Of a DNA stretch of 64,000 bases, positions 1 through 9,473 are shown one piece after another. Under the pieces are notes generated by a model. It worked only from the letters and a program-made list of their open reading frames with translations. It did no database searches and had not been told where the DNA came from. Within the stretch, counting starts at the first letter, position 1. Each line of letters opens with the position of its first letter. The position numbers and the translations under genes were made by a program. Origin of the DNA: Anaerolineae bacterium (GTDB lineage: Bacteria > Chloroflexota > Anaerolineae > Aggregatilineales > Phototrophicaceae); NCBI GenBank assembly GCA_022823165.1, contig JAJDXR010000081.1, positions 124,001 through 188,000 on the forward strand, given 5' to 3'.

Positions 1-1554
1 GCGCTGCTCGCCGGGCTGATGTGGGCTGCGCATCCCTTTGAGATCTGGCACAGTCAGGAATTTCGCAACTACGCTTATTGGGCCGGCGCCAGCGCCCTGG
101 GCTTGTGGCTTGGACACCGTTTGCTTGAGCGACCGCGGCAAGCAGACTGGTTCCTTTATGCCCTTGTCGCTGGATTCGCCGCCTTGACAATCTACACCGA
201 ATGGTTCAGCACCCTGGCGCTGGCTATTTTTGCCCTGCGCTATCGCTGGCGAGATTGGAGATTTCTCAGCCGTCTGTTCGCTATTCAGCTAATTATGGCG
301 GTATTGCTGGTCGCCGGCCTGGTGCTGATTCAAGTGCGGCAGGGTTTTATGAGCGCCTATCCGGGGCTCGTGCAAGCCTTTTCGATTTCAGACTATGTTA
401 CCCGCTTTGTTCCAAATTTAGTTCTGGGAAGCACGATACCCTTTGATGCGTCATCGCTTGGAGCCGTATTGTCCATCGCGCTGCTATTGGCTGCCTGCCT
501 GGTCTACCGGGAGTCATCTCGAGCCTTCAGTTTTGCCGTCCTGGCCGCTGTGACGCCACTGCTGCTTTTGGGCTTGGTTTCGCAACGCTACGATTTGTTT
601 CACCCGCGCTACGCGCTATCCGCAGCGCCCGGAATTATTCTTTTGCTGGCGATTGGCGGGGGGCATGTCGCCGAATTGATCGCCCGGCGCCTGCGTGTAG
701 ACCGGAGCCTTCTGGCGCTATTTATCTCCTTGCCTTGGTTCGTATTGGCGCTCTTGACGCTGGATGCCTACTTCAACAATCCGGCTTTCCGCAAAGCGCC
801 GGCCTGGGACGAGTTGGGCGAATTCCTGAATCAGCGAGTGAAAGACAGCGACCTGGTCATTCAACTGGCGGTGGATCCCGCCTTCGGCTACTACTACCGG
901 GGCGCCGCCAGAGATATTGGCCTGCCGATAAAGCCCAACCAGCCGGTCGCTGAAATCACGGCGACTCTCCGCCAGTTGAGCAGTGAGTACGACAGCATCT
1001 ATGTCGTGGCCCGCGAGCAAGCTGGCTGGGGCAACGCGGGCGCAGTGCTTGGCTGGATGCAAGCCAATATGCAGGAAGTTCTGCGCGCCGATGCCGCCGG
1101 GTTGCCCATTCGACAATACCAGCATTGGACCGTGCCGGCTGTCTTCGACGGGGAAATGGCGCGTTTCGCTGACACTGTCGCTCTGGTGCGCGCCGAGTCC
1201 TGCATTGAGCAGTTGCCCGGCGGAGAGATGTTGCTGCGCCTTTACTGGCGGCCGCTGGCGCGCTCAAAACAGCCGCTGAAGTCCTTCGTCCATGTCTACG
1301 GCTCCAAGGTCAAGAATTCGCCTAACAAACTGTGGACACAAGCCGACCAGTATCCCCAGGCTGGGCGCCTGGACTCGACGACTTGGGAAGATGCCGGGGT
1401 TTTCCGCGAGATCTATTATCTGCCCGCTTCGACTATGGTTGCGGGCGCATACGAGCTTCGTACAGGCTGGTATGACCCGGATAGCGGGCAACGCCTCAGC
1501 CTTGCGGACGGGGCTGATTCCTTCCCGCTTTGCTCTTTTGAATTGCCATTCTGA
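1..1554 (+). CDS. Membrane glycosyltransferase, GT39/PMT-like (5' end missing)
   Basis: The reading frame is open from the first base, so the N-terminal part lies outside the window; the ATG at 19 is internal. What remains is the C-terminal part of a polytopic membrane protein. HPFEIWHSQEFRNYA near the start resembles the loop of dolichyl-phosphate-mannose-type (PMT_2/ArnT-like) glycosyltransferases. Hydrophobic segments follow (about residues 50-70, 90-110, 150-220 and 235-255), then a soluble region of about 250 residues ending SFELPF. Such enzymes transfer sugars from polyprenyl-phosphate carriers on the outer face of the membrane. The N-terminal catalytic acidic residues cannot be checked, so substrate and activity are open. 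The family call is by pattern only. Confidence 0.6.
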   Translation, partial: ALLAGLMWAAHPFEIWHSQEFRNYAYWAGASALGLWLGHRLLERPRQADWFLYALVAGFAALTIYTEWFSTLALAIFALRYRWRDWRFLSRLFAIQLIMAVLLVAGLVLIQVRQGFMSAYPGLVQAFSISDYVTRFVPNLVLGSTIPFDASSLGAVLSIALLLAACLVYRESSRAFSFAVLAAVTPLLLLGLVSQRYDLFHPRYALSAAPGIILLLAIGGGHVAELIARRLRVDRSLLALFISLPWFVLALLTLDAYFNNPAFRKAPAWDELGEFLNQRVKDSDLVIQLAVDPAFGYYYRGAARDIGLPIKPNQPVAEITATLRQLSSEYDSIYVVAREQAGWGNAGAVLGWMQANMQEVLRADAAGLPIRQYQHWTVPAVFDGEMARFADTVALVRAESCIEQLPGGEMLLRLYWRPLARSKQPLKSFVHVYGSKVKNSPNKLWTQADQYPQAGRLDSTTWEDAGVFREIYYLPASTMVAGAYELRTGWYDPDSGQRLSLADGADSFPLCSFELPF

Positions 1555-1651
1555 TGGCTCCTGCCTACTTGCTGGAAACTGATTGGCGCAGATTCGCTTT
1601 CAATCGTAGACTGCGTTCACGTGCCGTGAGCAATAGTCAAAGGGAAGCGCT

Positions 1652-3844
1652 ATGATTCGTCTAAAGTCTTTCGTTATGTTTGTTTTGGTTTGGTCGATTC
1701 TTGTCTATGTGAGCGCCGCCCAGGACAGCAGTTCGGATAGCGGCGCAGCGCCGCCGGACGTTGCCCCAGCCTCATACAAAGCCTACATAGTTCAAAGCGG
1801 CGACTCTCTGTCCAGCATCGCGGAAGCATCTGATACGTCAGTCGCGGAGTTGCGGCAACTAAATGGGCTCGAAGAACGCGAATCGATCACAGCCGGTCAA
1901 ATGCTTTTATTGCCTTCAGCGACTATGTCCTATGTAGACGTGTATGAGGTCCAGCCGGGCGATACGCTGTACCGAATTTCGAAGCAGTTCAACACCATGG
2001 TTGGCATCATTCAGGGGCTAAACGATATTGGCGACACCCATATTGAACCCGGCCAATTGCTTATGGTTCCCAGCGCCGATGAAGCGAATCTGCTCGTCCA
2101 TGTGGTCACGGCGGACGACTCACTTTACAGTGTGTCGCGGCGCTTTGCCACTAGCATAGAGACATTGATTTCCTTGAACGGGCTATCCAGCGACCGTGAT
2201 CTGGAAGTCGGCCAAGTTTTGCTGGCGCCGCGGATTGACGAAGACATCTACGAGGTATACGTCGTAGAGCCAGGCGACAGCCTCTACAATATAGCGCGGC
2301 GCTACCATACAACGGTCGCGCAATTGCGCAGTTTGAACGGCGTCGGCGGCGGCCGCGATTTGACGGTCGGGCGAAGCATCATTGTTCCGAAAGTTGACGA
2401 AACTATTTTCGAAACAATTGTTGTTGAAACCGGCGATTCGCTGTATAGCCTCAGCCGGCGCTATGATGTCAGTGTTTCGGTTCTGCGAGCAATCAATCGG
2501 CTGGCTGATACGCGACGCCTGAAAGTGGGCGAGGTGATACTGGCGCCGACGCTGGAGGATGCGGCGCTGGGCATTCACGTCATACGGCCGGGCGAATCGC
2601 TGACCAAGCTTGCGGAAGGCTATGGAACGAGCATCGAATTCTTGCAGGCGCTCAACGGCATTGCCAACCCGAGTCTGATTCAACTGGATGACACGATTCT
2701 TGTGCCCCTGCCAATCGCGGCGCCTGTTCGGCCTGATTTCTATTTTGGAATCCAGGTCTTCACGGACGCGGAAAACATCAGCGCGATAACGGAGCAGGTG
2801 TCTGATTTGGGCGTTGATTGGGTCAAGATTGACGTGTCCTGGGCGGCTTTGGAGCCGGAGCCGGGGACTTATGATTACCGGGATTTGGATGCGATGGTCG
2901 CCGCTTTGGAGTTGATCGACGTCAAGATCATGCTCAACCTGTTTGATGCGCCGGATTGGAGCCGCGGAACCTATACGGAAAAGCTCAACAGCGCCATGCG
3001 CGAATACGATGGGCCGCCGGAAAACCTCGCCGATTTCGCCAGCTTCGTGGCGAATCTGGCAACGCGGTACGCGGGTTTGGTGGATGCTTACGAGATCTGG
3101 AAGTCGCCCAATTTGCTGAAATTCTGGACGGTTCCGGTTTACCATCGCGAACCGGAATTGACTGACGATGGCGACTACGGCATTCCCGATGAAATCCGGT
3201 TGGGCGCGCAATACTACCTACCGCTGCTGAAGGTCGCTTACGACACCATCAAAGCCCATGACGCCGACGCGCTGGTGATCAGCGCAGGTCTGGGCTTAGT
3301 CGGCTTTTCCGACGGCTACAATGCTGTTGATACCGGCGCTTTCTTGCAGGGAATGCTGGCCGAGGGCGCGGCAGCCAGCAGCGACGCCATCGGCTTGATC
3401 TTCAGCGCGTCAGCGGTACCGCCGACGCTGGAATGCTGTGACAAACCGCCTGGAGTAGATTCTCACTACGAGTCTTTCCTGCAGAATTTCAACGAGGTCT
3501 TGGCCTATTACTCTGAAGTCTTGCGCGAGACTGATCATAGCGCAGTTCCCATATTTGTGACCCAGGTGGGCTGGGGCACTCATGAAGGCAATAATATCGC
3601 CGTACCGTCCAGCGGCTATGAGTGGCTGAAATATACAAGCGAGGATGAGCAGGCGCTGTATGTGTCGCAGGCATTTAACTTGGCGCAGAAGCTGGAAAAT
3701 GTTTCAGCGATGGTTTTGTATAACCTCAACGGCTGCGCGGCCGGCGATGACGAAGCCTGTTTCTTCAGCCTCATTGATGCGGCGGGGGAGCAACGTCCGG
3801 TCTATGATTCCTTTAGGGATGTGCCGAAATCCCGATCCGCCTAG
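1652..3844 (+). CDS. Exported six-LysM protein with a catalytically dead glycosidase-like domain
   Basis: 730 aa. An N-terminal signal peptide ends near SAAQ (about residue 24). Six LysM repeats fill about residues 44-350, each with a core like VQSGDSLSSIA, VQPGDTLYRIS or VEPGDSLYNIA and ending in LLLP, LMVP or IIVP. LysM binds GlcNAc-containing glycans such as peptidoglycan. From about residue 360 there is a TIM-barrel glycosidase-like domain (GH39/GH5-type clan A pattern): FGIQVF, WVKIDVSWAALEPEPGTYDY, then YEIWKSPNL where active enzymes have the acid/base Glu (NEP), and FVTQVGWG where they have the nucleophile Glu (TEFGW). Here these positions are Ser485 and Gln638. I infer a wall-associated sugar-binding or structural protein, not a hydrolase. 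Start: ATG 1652 with AAGGGAAG upstream. Confidence 0.8.
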   Translation: MIRLKSFVMFVLVWSILVYVSAAQDSSSDSGAAPPDVAPASYKAYIVQSGDSLSSIAEASDTSVAELRQLNGLEERESITAGQMLLLPSATMSYVDVYEVQPGDTLYRISKQFNTMVGIIQGLNDIGDTHIEPGQLLMVPSADEANLLVHVVTADDSLYSVSRRFATSIETLISLNGLSSDRDLEVGQVLLAPRIDEDIYEVYVVEPGDSLYNIARRYHTTVAQLRSLNGVGGGRDLTVGRSIIVPKVDETIFETIVVETGDSLYSLSRRYDVSVSVLRAINRLADTRRLKVGEVILAPTLEDAALGIHVIRPGESLTKLAEGYGTSIEFLQALNGIANPSLIQLDDTILVPLPIAAPVRPDFYFGIQVFTDAENISAITEQVSDLGVDWVKIDVSWAALEPEPGTYDYRDLDAMVAALELIDVKIMLNLFDAPDWSRGTYTEKLNSAMREYDGPPENLADFASFVANLATRYAGLVDAYEIWKSPNLLKFWTVPVYHREPELTDDGDYGIPDEIRLGAQYYLPLLKVAYDTIKAHDADALVISAGLGLVGFSDGYNAVDTGAFLQGMLAEGAAASSDAIGLIFSASAVPPTLECCDKPPGVDSHYESFLQNFNEVLAYYSEVLRETDHSAVPIFVTQVGWGTHEGNNIAVPSSGYEWLKYTSEDEQALYVSQAFNLAQKLENVSAMVLYNLNGCAAGDDEACFFSLIDAAGEQRPVYDSFRDVPKSRSA

Positions 3845-3961
3845 GCGCGGCCGGACAAATCCGCGACTGTCGCGGTAGCAGCGCTGGGATAAATCTTATC
3901 TTACCTGGACCTGGGAGAGGTCCTGGCCGCGACGCTCGGCTGGGGGTAGTGCTGGGCTCAC

Positions 3962-5119
3962 TTAGCTGCCCAGCCAGCGGAAACTGCGCCAGGCGCCTGT
4001 TTCACCGACATAATTGTAGACGCCTTGATCGTCGACCCGCGCCACAGAAACTCGCCATTGCATATTGCGCGCCTGGCCCTCAGCGGGCATAAGCGCGGCC
4101 GGCGCCTGGAATGAATTCGCTCGCGTGACAACCCGCAGCGGCTGACCGGTTGTTTGATCGACTAATTCCAGCAAATACTCGTCATGATCATTCATCCCGC
4201 TCAAGCCGACCCATTGAATCAGCAAGGGTTCCTGCGCTATCTCCTGGCCGTCCAAGGGATAGATTAGGCGCGGCGCCAACTTGGTTGCCGTTGCTGTGGC
4301 TGTCTCGCGCCCGCTGGGTGTGGGAAACTTGGTGGGCAAGGGCGTCGGCAGCGGAACGCGAATACATTGGCCGATGCGCAAATTCGGCGCGCAGTTTTCA
4401 CCGCCGCTTGGCAGCGTGAAGTTGCAGCCGAACCAATTCAAGTCGCGATTTAATCCATGTAGAATCTCCAAAGTTGTGTTGTTCTGGACGGCGACGCCGA
4501 TGATGGCGTCTCCGGCTTCCACGATGTGGCAGCCAACGGTCGCGCCGGATGGCAAGACAACACCGGATGAGTCATCGGCGCCGATGGCGTCCAGCAGTTC
4601 TTGAGTCGCTTCCGCGCCCACCGGCGTCGGCGTCCAGGTTGGCCGGGGTATACGAATGGTGATGCCGCCACGCATCGAGTCGGCGTTGGGAATGTTGGCG
4701 TTCATAGCAACCACTGTCGCCGCCACGTTTGGCTCGTAGCCGTAACCATGCCGCGGCAGCTGCAAGATGTAAAAGAGCGTTTCGCCCTCGCCAACCAGGT
4801 ATTCAAAGTAGGGGAGCGTTGGCGTTGGCGAAGCAGCGTCAAGGGTTGGCGCAGGCGAGGGCGCTGGTGAAGCCGTGGAAGTCGCCGTTGAGGTCGCTGT
4901 TGCGGAAGGCGCGCCAGCCGCGGTCGCGGCAGTTTCATCAGTGGCGGTCGCGGCCTCGGTGGAAGCAATAGTGTCAGTCGACATGGGTTGCGGCGCGGCT
5001 GTAACGATGGCTTCCGACTCGTTAGTGGGCGGCGGATTGATCCGCGGCCGGCTAATGTTACAGGCGGCGGCCGCTGAAAGCGACAGCCCCAGCAGCATCA
5101 GAAGTATGGGTTTTTTCAT
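3962..5119 (-). CDS. Lipoprotein with two LysM-like repeats
   Basis: 385 aa. The signal peptide MKKPILLMLLGLSLSAAAAC carries a lipobox (AAAC, Cys20), so a lipid-anchored exported protein is expected. A Thr/Ala/Pro-rich linker covers about residues 30-100. Two degenerate LysM repeats follow: YLVGEGETLFYIL (with an insertion) and HIVEAGDAIIGVA, each ending in a RIP or RVP strand. A C-terminal beta-rich domain of about 100 residues starts LIYPLDGQEI and looks Ig/fibronectin-like. The gene overlaps the preceding minus-strand gene by 4 nt (ATGA), so translation is probably coupled. The two proteins share the LysM-linker-LysM-beta domain plan and are probably paralogues. Function unknown beyond likely cell-envelope glycan binding. 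Confidence 0.75.
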   Translation of the reverse strand: MKKPILLMLLGLSLSAAAACNISRPRINPPPTNESEAIVTAAPQPMSTDTIASTEAATATDETAATAAGAPSATATSTATSTASPAPSPAPTLDAASPTPTLPYFEYLVGEGETLFYILQLPRHGYGYEPNVAATVVAMNANIPNADSMRGGITIRIPRPTWTPTPVGAEATQELLDAIGADDSSGVVLPSGATVGCHIVEAGDAIIGVAVQNNTTLEILHGLNRDLNWFGCNFTLPSGGENCAPNLRIGQCIRVPLPTPLPTKFPTPSGRETATATATKLAPRLIYPLDGQEIAQEPLLIQWVGLSGMNDHDEYLLELVDQTTGQPLRVVTRANSFQAPAALMPAEGQARNMQWRVSVARVDDQGVYNYVGETGAWRSFRWLGS

Positions 5120-6441
5120 GCGTCAGCCTGTCCTTTGCCTTGCCAAACAAAGGCGCGACTCGCGGTGGTATAGCTAGTGGTCGCGGAACCCGATTCTGCG
5201 ATGCTCACCTGCCAGGAATATCTGTGGCTGACCGCTTCCGGGCTTTGCCACTCGGACGGGATAATGAAGAACAGCTCTTGCGTATCGGCTGCGAAACGCT
5301 CGCCACTGTCATTATTTATCAGCGTGATTCGATAGACTTGGCCCTGGCTGAGCGAGCCGGTGCCCACCCAGCGCAGCGTAACTTGCTCATAGGGCGAAAA
5401 GAAGGCTTCATCGGCTGGGCTTTGAGCCACCGGCGCGTTGAAGGTGGCTGTGGGCGACGGAGTTGGCGTTTCGCTGCCGGACGCGGTCGCGATTGACGTT
5501 GCCGTTGGCGTGGGAGCAGGTACGCGAATCCGCTGGTTCACAAACAGCTGCACGGTGCATTCCGGCCCGCCGTAGACTTCGCCGAAATCGCATAAGTTAA
5601 ATGAAATCTCTGGGTTCAAGTCCGCTAGCGTTTTTATGCTGATCTCGTGAATCGCGGCTACGTATATCATGTCATCATCAGCTTGAACATCGTACCACAT
5701 CAGCCCCGGCAGAAGCGTTGGCGTTAGCGTGGGCGCGAATGGATCGAAAGCCAGCCGCGTCAATTCGTCGTCTCTTGCCGGCGCTGACGCCGAGTCTTCT
5801 GGCGCGGACGTGAAAGTCGGCTCGGGCGTGGAGGCTGGGTCGACGCTGGGAGACGGGCGGGGCACTGAGATTTCCTGACCGATTTGAATGCGCGTTTCAT
5901 CGGCGATATCGTTGAGCGCCATGACGGTCGGCAGTATGTCCAGGTTGCGATGCCCGCAACGTAAGATAATGGCGATGAGCGAGTCTCCAGCCGCTACTCG
6001 CCGGACGCAGGGCGCGGGTGTAAAGGTTTCGCTGGGCTCGGGCGAGGGTACGGGGCTGATGGTGAAGGTTGCCGTCGGCGTTCCGGGCGTGATTGATGGC
6101 GCCATCAGCCGCGTTGGGGAAGCCGAAGGCATCGCGGACGCAATCGCCGCGTCATCTAGCATTTGATTGGCAAAATAGACGGCGACAGTCAATACCCCCG
6201 CCGCGACCAGCAGCAGCGCGATAAGCAGGCCGCTCAAGAAACGGCCTCTGCCCGCGAGGGATGCTTCCGCCAGATCGGTCTCGCCAAAGCGGTAATCGTA
6301 CAGGTCTGCGCGAGCTTCGCGATCGTCGGCTTTTTCCTTGGGCGCGACTTCGGCAAGGGTCGTTCCGCAGGTGGCGCAGAGCATAGCGTTTCGATGGTTC
6401 TGCGCCTCGCAGATGGGGCAGGTCTTATGGCTGTCTGTCAA
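5116..6441 (-). CDS. Zinc-ribbon, single-TM protein with LysM repeats
   Basis: 441 aa. The N-terminus has a zinc ribbon with two CxxC knuckles (CPIC and CATC, residues 8-24). A transmembrane helix follows (GLLIALLLVAAGVLTVAVYF, about residues 72-90), then a Pro/Thr/Ser linker. There are two LysM-like segments: RRVAAGDSLIAIIL and WYDVQADDDMIYVA. The last is followed by Cys-containing loops and a C-terminal beta domain resembling the one in the downstream lipoprotein. The predicted topology is a cytosolic zinc ribbon with outside LysM domains. The start is TTG at 6441; an in-frame TGA lies directly upstream, so no earlier start exists, and AGGA sits 7 nt before it. The 4-nt overlap with the lipoprotein gene suggests one operon. 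Function unknown. Confidence 0.7.
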   Translation of the reverse strand: MTDSHKTCPICEAQNHRNAMLCATCGTTLAEVAPKEKADDREARADLYDYRFGETDLAEASLAGRGRFLSGLLIALLLVAAGVLTVAVYFANQMLDDAAIASAMPSASPTRLMAPSITPGTPTATFTISPVPSPEPSETFTPAPCVRRVAAGDSLIAIILRCGHRNLDILPTVMALNDIADETRIQIGQEISVPRPSPSVDPASTPEPTFTSAPEDSASAPARDDELTRLAFDPFAPTLTPTLLPGLMWYDVQADDDMIYVAAIHEISIKTLADLNPEISFNLCDFGEVYGGPECTVQLFVNQRIRVPAPTPTATSIATASGSETPTPSPTATFNAPVAQSPADEAFFSPYEQVTLRWVGTGSLSQGQVYRITLINNDSGERFAADTQELFFIIPSEWQSPEAVSHRYSWQVSIAESGSATTSYTTASRAFVWQGKGQADA

Positions 6442-6563
6442 TCACAGTCCTCACTGCCTGATTTCGCTTGCTTACCATTATATCGGATGGCGGCGGCGAG
6501 CTAGAAATTGCGACAGCGGTCCCGGGCAACTCACCAGATGGCATTGCGCGGGAATCTCTTGAT

Positions 6564-9209
6564 TCAGTCGCATAGACTTGCAGTCCGTTCCTGGATTTGC
6601 GCGAGCGCTGCTTCGAGATCAGCCAGGCGGTCGCGCTCTCGTTGCACAACCTCTGGCTGGGCGCGCTCGACGAATTTCTCGTTGCCCAGCATAGCCCGGG
6701 TTCGCGCAAGCTGTTGCCGCAATTTCGCCTCTTCGCCGGCCAGTCGTTTACACTCGGCTTCCAAGTCCAGCATGCCTTCCAGCGGCAGATATAGCGACAG
6801 ATCGCCTAGGACTATGCTGGCGGCGTTTGGCGGCGCGTCCTGCTCAAGCGGTATTAGCTCGAGCGCCTCAACATTGCACAAACGCTGTAGAATTTGCGCA
6901 TTCTCAGCCAGGTTTTCCGCTAGCGGATTGGCATGAGCTGCCGCGCGAATTCGCCGGCTCGGATCCACCTTGTATTCGCCGCGTGTATTGCGAATCTCGC
7001 GGACGGCATCCAGGAAGGCGCGCATCCGCGTTTCGATATCATCGTCAATCAGTTGTTCGTCAGCTTCGGGCCAGTCGGCGACGATTAGCGCATCGCCGTC
7101 ATGCGGCAAATAGCGCCAGGCCTCTTCGGTGATGAAGGGCATAAAAGGATGCAGCAGCCGCAAGCAGCTGTCTTGCGCGTGGACGAGTACGCGGCGGGTG
7201 GACTCTTTTTCCTCCGGGCTGCCTTGATACAAAGCGTGTTTGCTGATCTCCAGGTAGAAGGGCGCCAACTCGTCCCACATAAAAGCCAGGATCTGGTTGC
7301 CGGCTTCGCCATATTGGTAGATGTCAAACAGATACTGAACATTGGCGATCAGCCGGTGCAGGCGGCTGAGGATCCAGCGCGAGGCCAAGTCCAATTCATC
7401 AGCAGGCGGCAAGCCCAGCTCCAACTCGCCGTCGAGATTCATGTTGATAAATGACGTCATCTGCCAGATTTTGTTGATGAAGCGGAAGCTGTGATCCAGG
7501 CGTGTTTCATCAAGGTGGCAGTCATTGCCGGGCGTCCCGCTGGTAATCAAGGTGAAACGCAAGGGATCGGCGCCGAGTTCGTCAACGACCGTGAGCGGAT
7601 CAATGGCGTTTCCTAGCGTCTTGCTGAACTTTTTGCCGCTGGCGGCGCGCACCAGGCCGTGCAAATAGACGGTGTGGAACGGCGGCGAGTCGGTAAACCA
7701 CAAGCCCATCATAATCATTCGCGCGACCCAGAAGAAGAGAATGTCGTGCCCGGTCTCCATGACCTGCGTGGGATAGAAGCGCTCCATATCGGCGGTCTCG
7801 TCAGGCCAACCCAGCGTGCTGAAGGGCCACAAGCCGCTGCTGAACCAGGTATCAAGGACGTCTTGTTCCGGGATCCAGCCGGCGCCCGCCGGCGCCTCAT
7901 GGCCGACGTGTATCTCGCCTTGCGGGTCCCCGTCTTTTTCGCGATACCAGGCCGGTATCCGGTGCCCCCACCACAGCTGGCGGCTGATGCACCAGTCCTG
8001 AATATTCTCCAGCCAGTGGAAGTAGACTTTTTCGAAGCGCTCGGGCACGATGCGAATGCGGCCGTCGCGCACAGCGGCGATAGCTTTATCGGCTAAGGGC
8101 TGAATACGGACGTACCACTGCGTACTCATCATCGGCTCGACCACTTCGCCGCCGCGCTGGCTGCGCGGGATGCGGGTGATATAGGGCTCGGTCTTGATAA
8201 CGAGCCCGGCGGCTGCCATATCGCTCCACAACTGCTCGCGACAGTCATAGCGATCCAGGCCGGCGTATTTGCCGGCGTTAGCATTCATGCTGGCGTCTTT
8301 GTTCAAGATATTGAGCGTTGCCAGGCTGTGCTTCCGCGCCAATTCGTAGTCGTTGAAATCGTGGCCCGGCGTCACTTTCAGCGCGCCCGTACCAAATTCC
8401 ATATCGACGTATTCATCCGCAATCACGGGAATCTGGCGCTCAAGGATCGGGACGGTGGCGCGTTTGCCGATCATGCCCGCGTAACGTTCATCATCAGGGT
8501 GAACCGCGACGGCGGTATCGCCAAGAATGGTCTCCGGCCGGGTGGTGGCGACGGGTAAATACAAGCCGCCTTCGACCGGGTACTTGAAGTAATAGAGCGT
8601 CGCTTCTTCTTCGTTGGACTCAACCTCCAGGTCGGAGACAGCGGTCTGCAAGCCCGGGCTCCAATTGACCAGCCTGGGACCGCGATAGATCAGACCTTGT
8701 TCCCAGAGCGTCAGGAATGCTTGGGTGACGGCTTGCGACAGGCCGGCGTCCAGCGTAAATCGCTCGCGATCCCAGTCGCAGCTGGCGCCTAGCCGCCTAA
8801 GCTGGCTAATAATCGTGCCGCCTTGTTCTTCTTTCCATTGCCAGGTGCGGCGCAGAAATTCTTCGTAGCCAACTGCTGCGCGGCTTGTGCCTTGGTCGCG
8901 CAGCAGTTTCTCCACTTGCAGCTGTGTGGCGATGCCAGCATGGTCGGTGCCGGGCAGCCAAAGGGCGGCTTTGCCACGCATGCGCTCGTAGCGGATCATG
9001 AGGTCTTCGAGCGCGGTGAAGAGCGCATGACCAATATGCAAACTGCCGGTCACATTTGGCGGCGGCATGCTGATGACAAAGGCTTCAGCGTCAGCAGGCG
9101 CCGCTTCCGGCTTGAACCAGCCATGTTCCAACCACCAGTCATACAAGCGCGGCTCCGCTTCCGCAAAGGTGAAGTTACGCGGCATGTTTGTTTCGGCAAC
9201 TGCTTTCAT
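6564..9209 (-). CDS. valS: Valyl-tRNA synthetase
   Basis: 881 aa; charges tRNA-Val. Class I signature motifs are present: PPNVTGSLHIGHALF (HIGH) and GKKFSKTLGN (KMSKS equivalent). WSPGLQTAVSDLEVE and DTAVAVHPDDERY belong to the catalytic/editing core. The C-terminus holds the ValS coiled coil (LEAECKRLAGEEAKLRQQL). Length is normal for bacterial ValS. The frame stays open to 9320, but that extension is translated from the T-box leader. The ATG at 9209 has AGGAG 9 nt upstream, directly after the leader terminator, so it is the better start. Expression should be controlled by the T-box at about 9234-9473. Confidence 0.95.
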   Translation of the reverse strand: MKAVAETNMPRNFTFAEAEPRLYDWWLEHGWFKPEAAPADAEAFVISMPPPNVTGSLHIGHALFTALEDLMIRYERMRGKAALWLPGTDHAGIATQLQVEKLLRDQGTSRAAVGYEEFLRRTWQWKEEQGGTIISQLRRLGASCDWDRERFTLDAGLSQAVTQAFLTLWEQGLIYRGPRLVNWSPGLQTAVSDLEVESNEEEATLYYFKYPVEGGLYLPVATTRPETILGDTAVAVHPDDERYAGMIGKRATVPILERQIPVIADEYVDMEFGTGALKVTPGHDFNDYELARKHSLATLNILNKDASMNANAGKYAGLDRYDCREQLWSDMAAAGLVIKTEPYITRIPRSQRGGEVVEPMMSTQWYVRIQPLADKAIAAVRDGRIRIVPERFEKVYFHWLENIQDWCISRQLWWGHRIPAWYREKDGDPQGEIHVGHEAPAGAGWIPEQDVLDTWFSSGLWPFSTLGWPDETADMERFYPTQVMETGHDILFFWVARMIMMGLWFTDSPPFHTVYLHGLVRAASGKKFSKTLGNAIDPLTVVDELGADPLRFTLITSGTPGNDCHLDETRLDHSFRFINKIWQMTSFINMNLDGELELGLPPADELDLASRWILSRLHRLIANVQYLFDIYQYGEAGNQILAFMWDELAPFYLEISKHALYQGSPEEKESTRRVLVHAQDSCLRLLHPFMPFITEEAWRYLPHDGDALIVADWPEADEQLIDDDIETRMRAFLDAVREIRNTRGEYKVDPSRRIRAAAHANPLAENLAENAQILQRLCNVEALELIPLEQDAPPNAASIVLGDLSLYLPLEGMLDLEAECKRLAGEEAKLRQQLARTRAMLGNEKFVERAQPEVVQRERDRLADLEAALAQIQERTASLCD

Positions 9210-9233
9210 TGGCTGAATCTCCTCTTGTACAAG

Positions 9234-9267
9234 AAAAAAACCTTCCACCCTGTACAAGGACGAAAGG
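9234..9267 (-). terminator. Conditional terminator of the valS T-box
   Basis: On the minus strand, CCTTTCGTCCT pairs with AGGGTGGAAGG around the loop TGTAC. This gives an 11-bp stem including G-T pairs, followed by seven T residues. It competes with the T-box antiterminator just upstream, and its tail ends about 8 nt before the valS Shine-Dalgarno sequence. Confidence 0.9.
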
Positions 9268-9473
9268 CTAACTTCCGCGGTGCCACCTTGTTTCAGCGGA
9301 CGACTGTCCACTGCGCTCAAGACGCGCTAACGGGCGTAAACCGGCTCGATTCTACTAGCTGACGCGTTCTTTCGAGCAGCTCCCGGGCGACTTTCAGCAG
9401 TGTTGCGCGAGTGGGCTTTCAGCCATTGGCCCACACTCTCTGTCGCTAACGAGCCTGCTTACTCTTCCCGATC
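9234..9473 (-). promoter_or_regulatory. T-box leader of valS, specifier GUC
   Basis: On the minus strand, stem I contains AGAGTA (T-box GA-motif) after CGGGA. An apical region with AGAGAG and GGGCC follows, then a 3' side reading CTGCTGAAAGTCGCCCG. GCAG pairs with CTGC and CGGG with CCCG, leaving an internal loop that holds GUC, a valine codon, at 9391-9389. The antiterminator T-box sequence AAGGTGGCACCGCGG lies at about 9288-9274. A strong terminator hairpin follows. Uncharged tRNA-Val would pair with both sites and stabilise the antiterminator. The bulge reads UGGC, which would favour discriminator G; tRNA-Val usually has A73. The exact 5' end is not determined. Confidence 0.9.

Noticed and set aside
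2183..3211. 342-codon frame antisense to the LysM/glycosidase-like gene
   Set aside because: No domain pattern, and repeats inside it mirror the LysM repeats of the real gene.
9210..9320. 37-residue N-terminal extension of ValS
   Set aside because: It would be translated from the T-box antiterminator and terminator; a good ribosome site lies after them.
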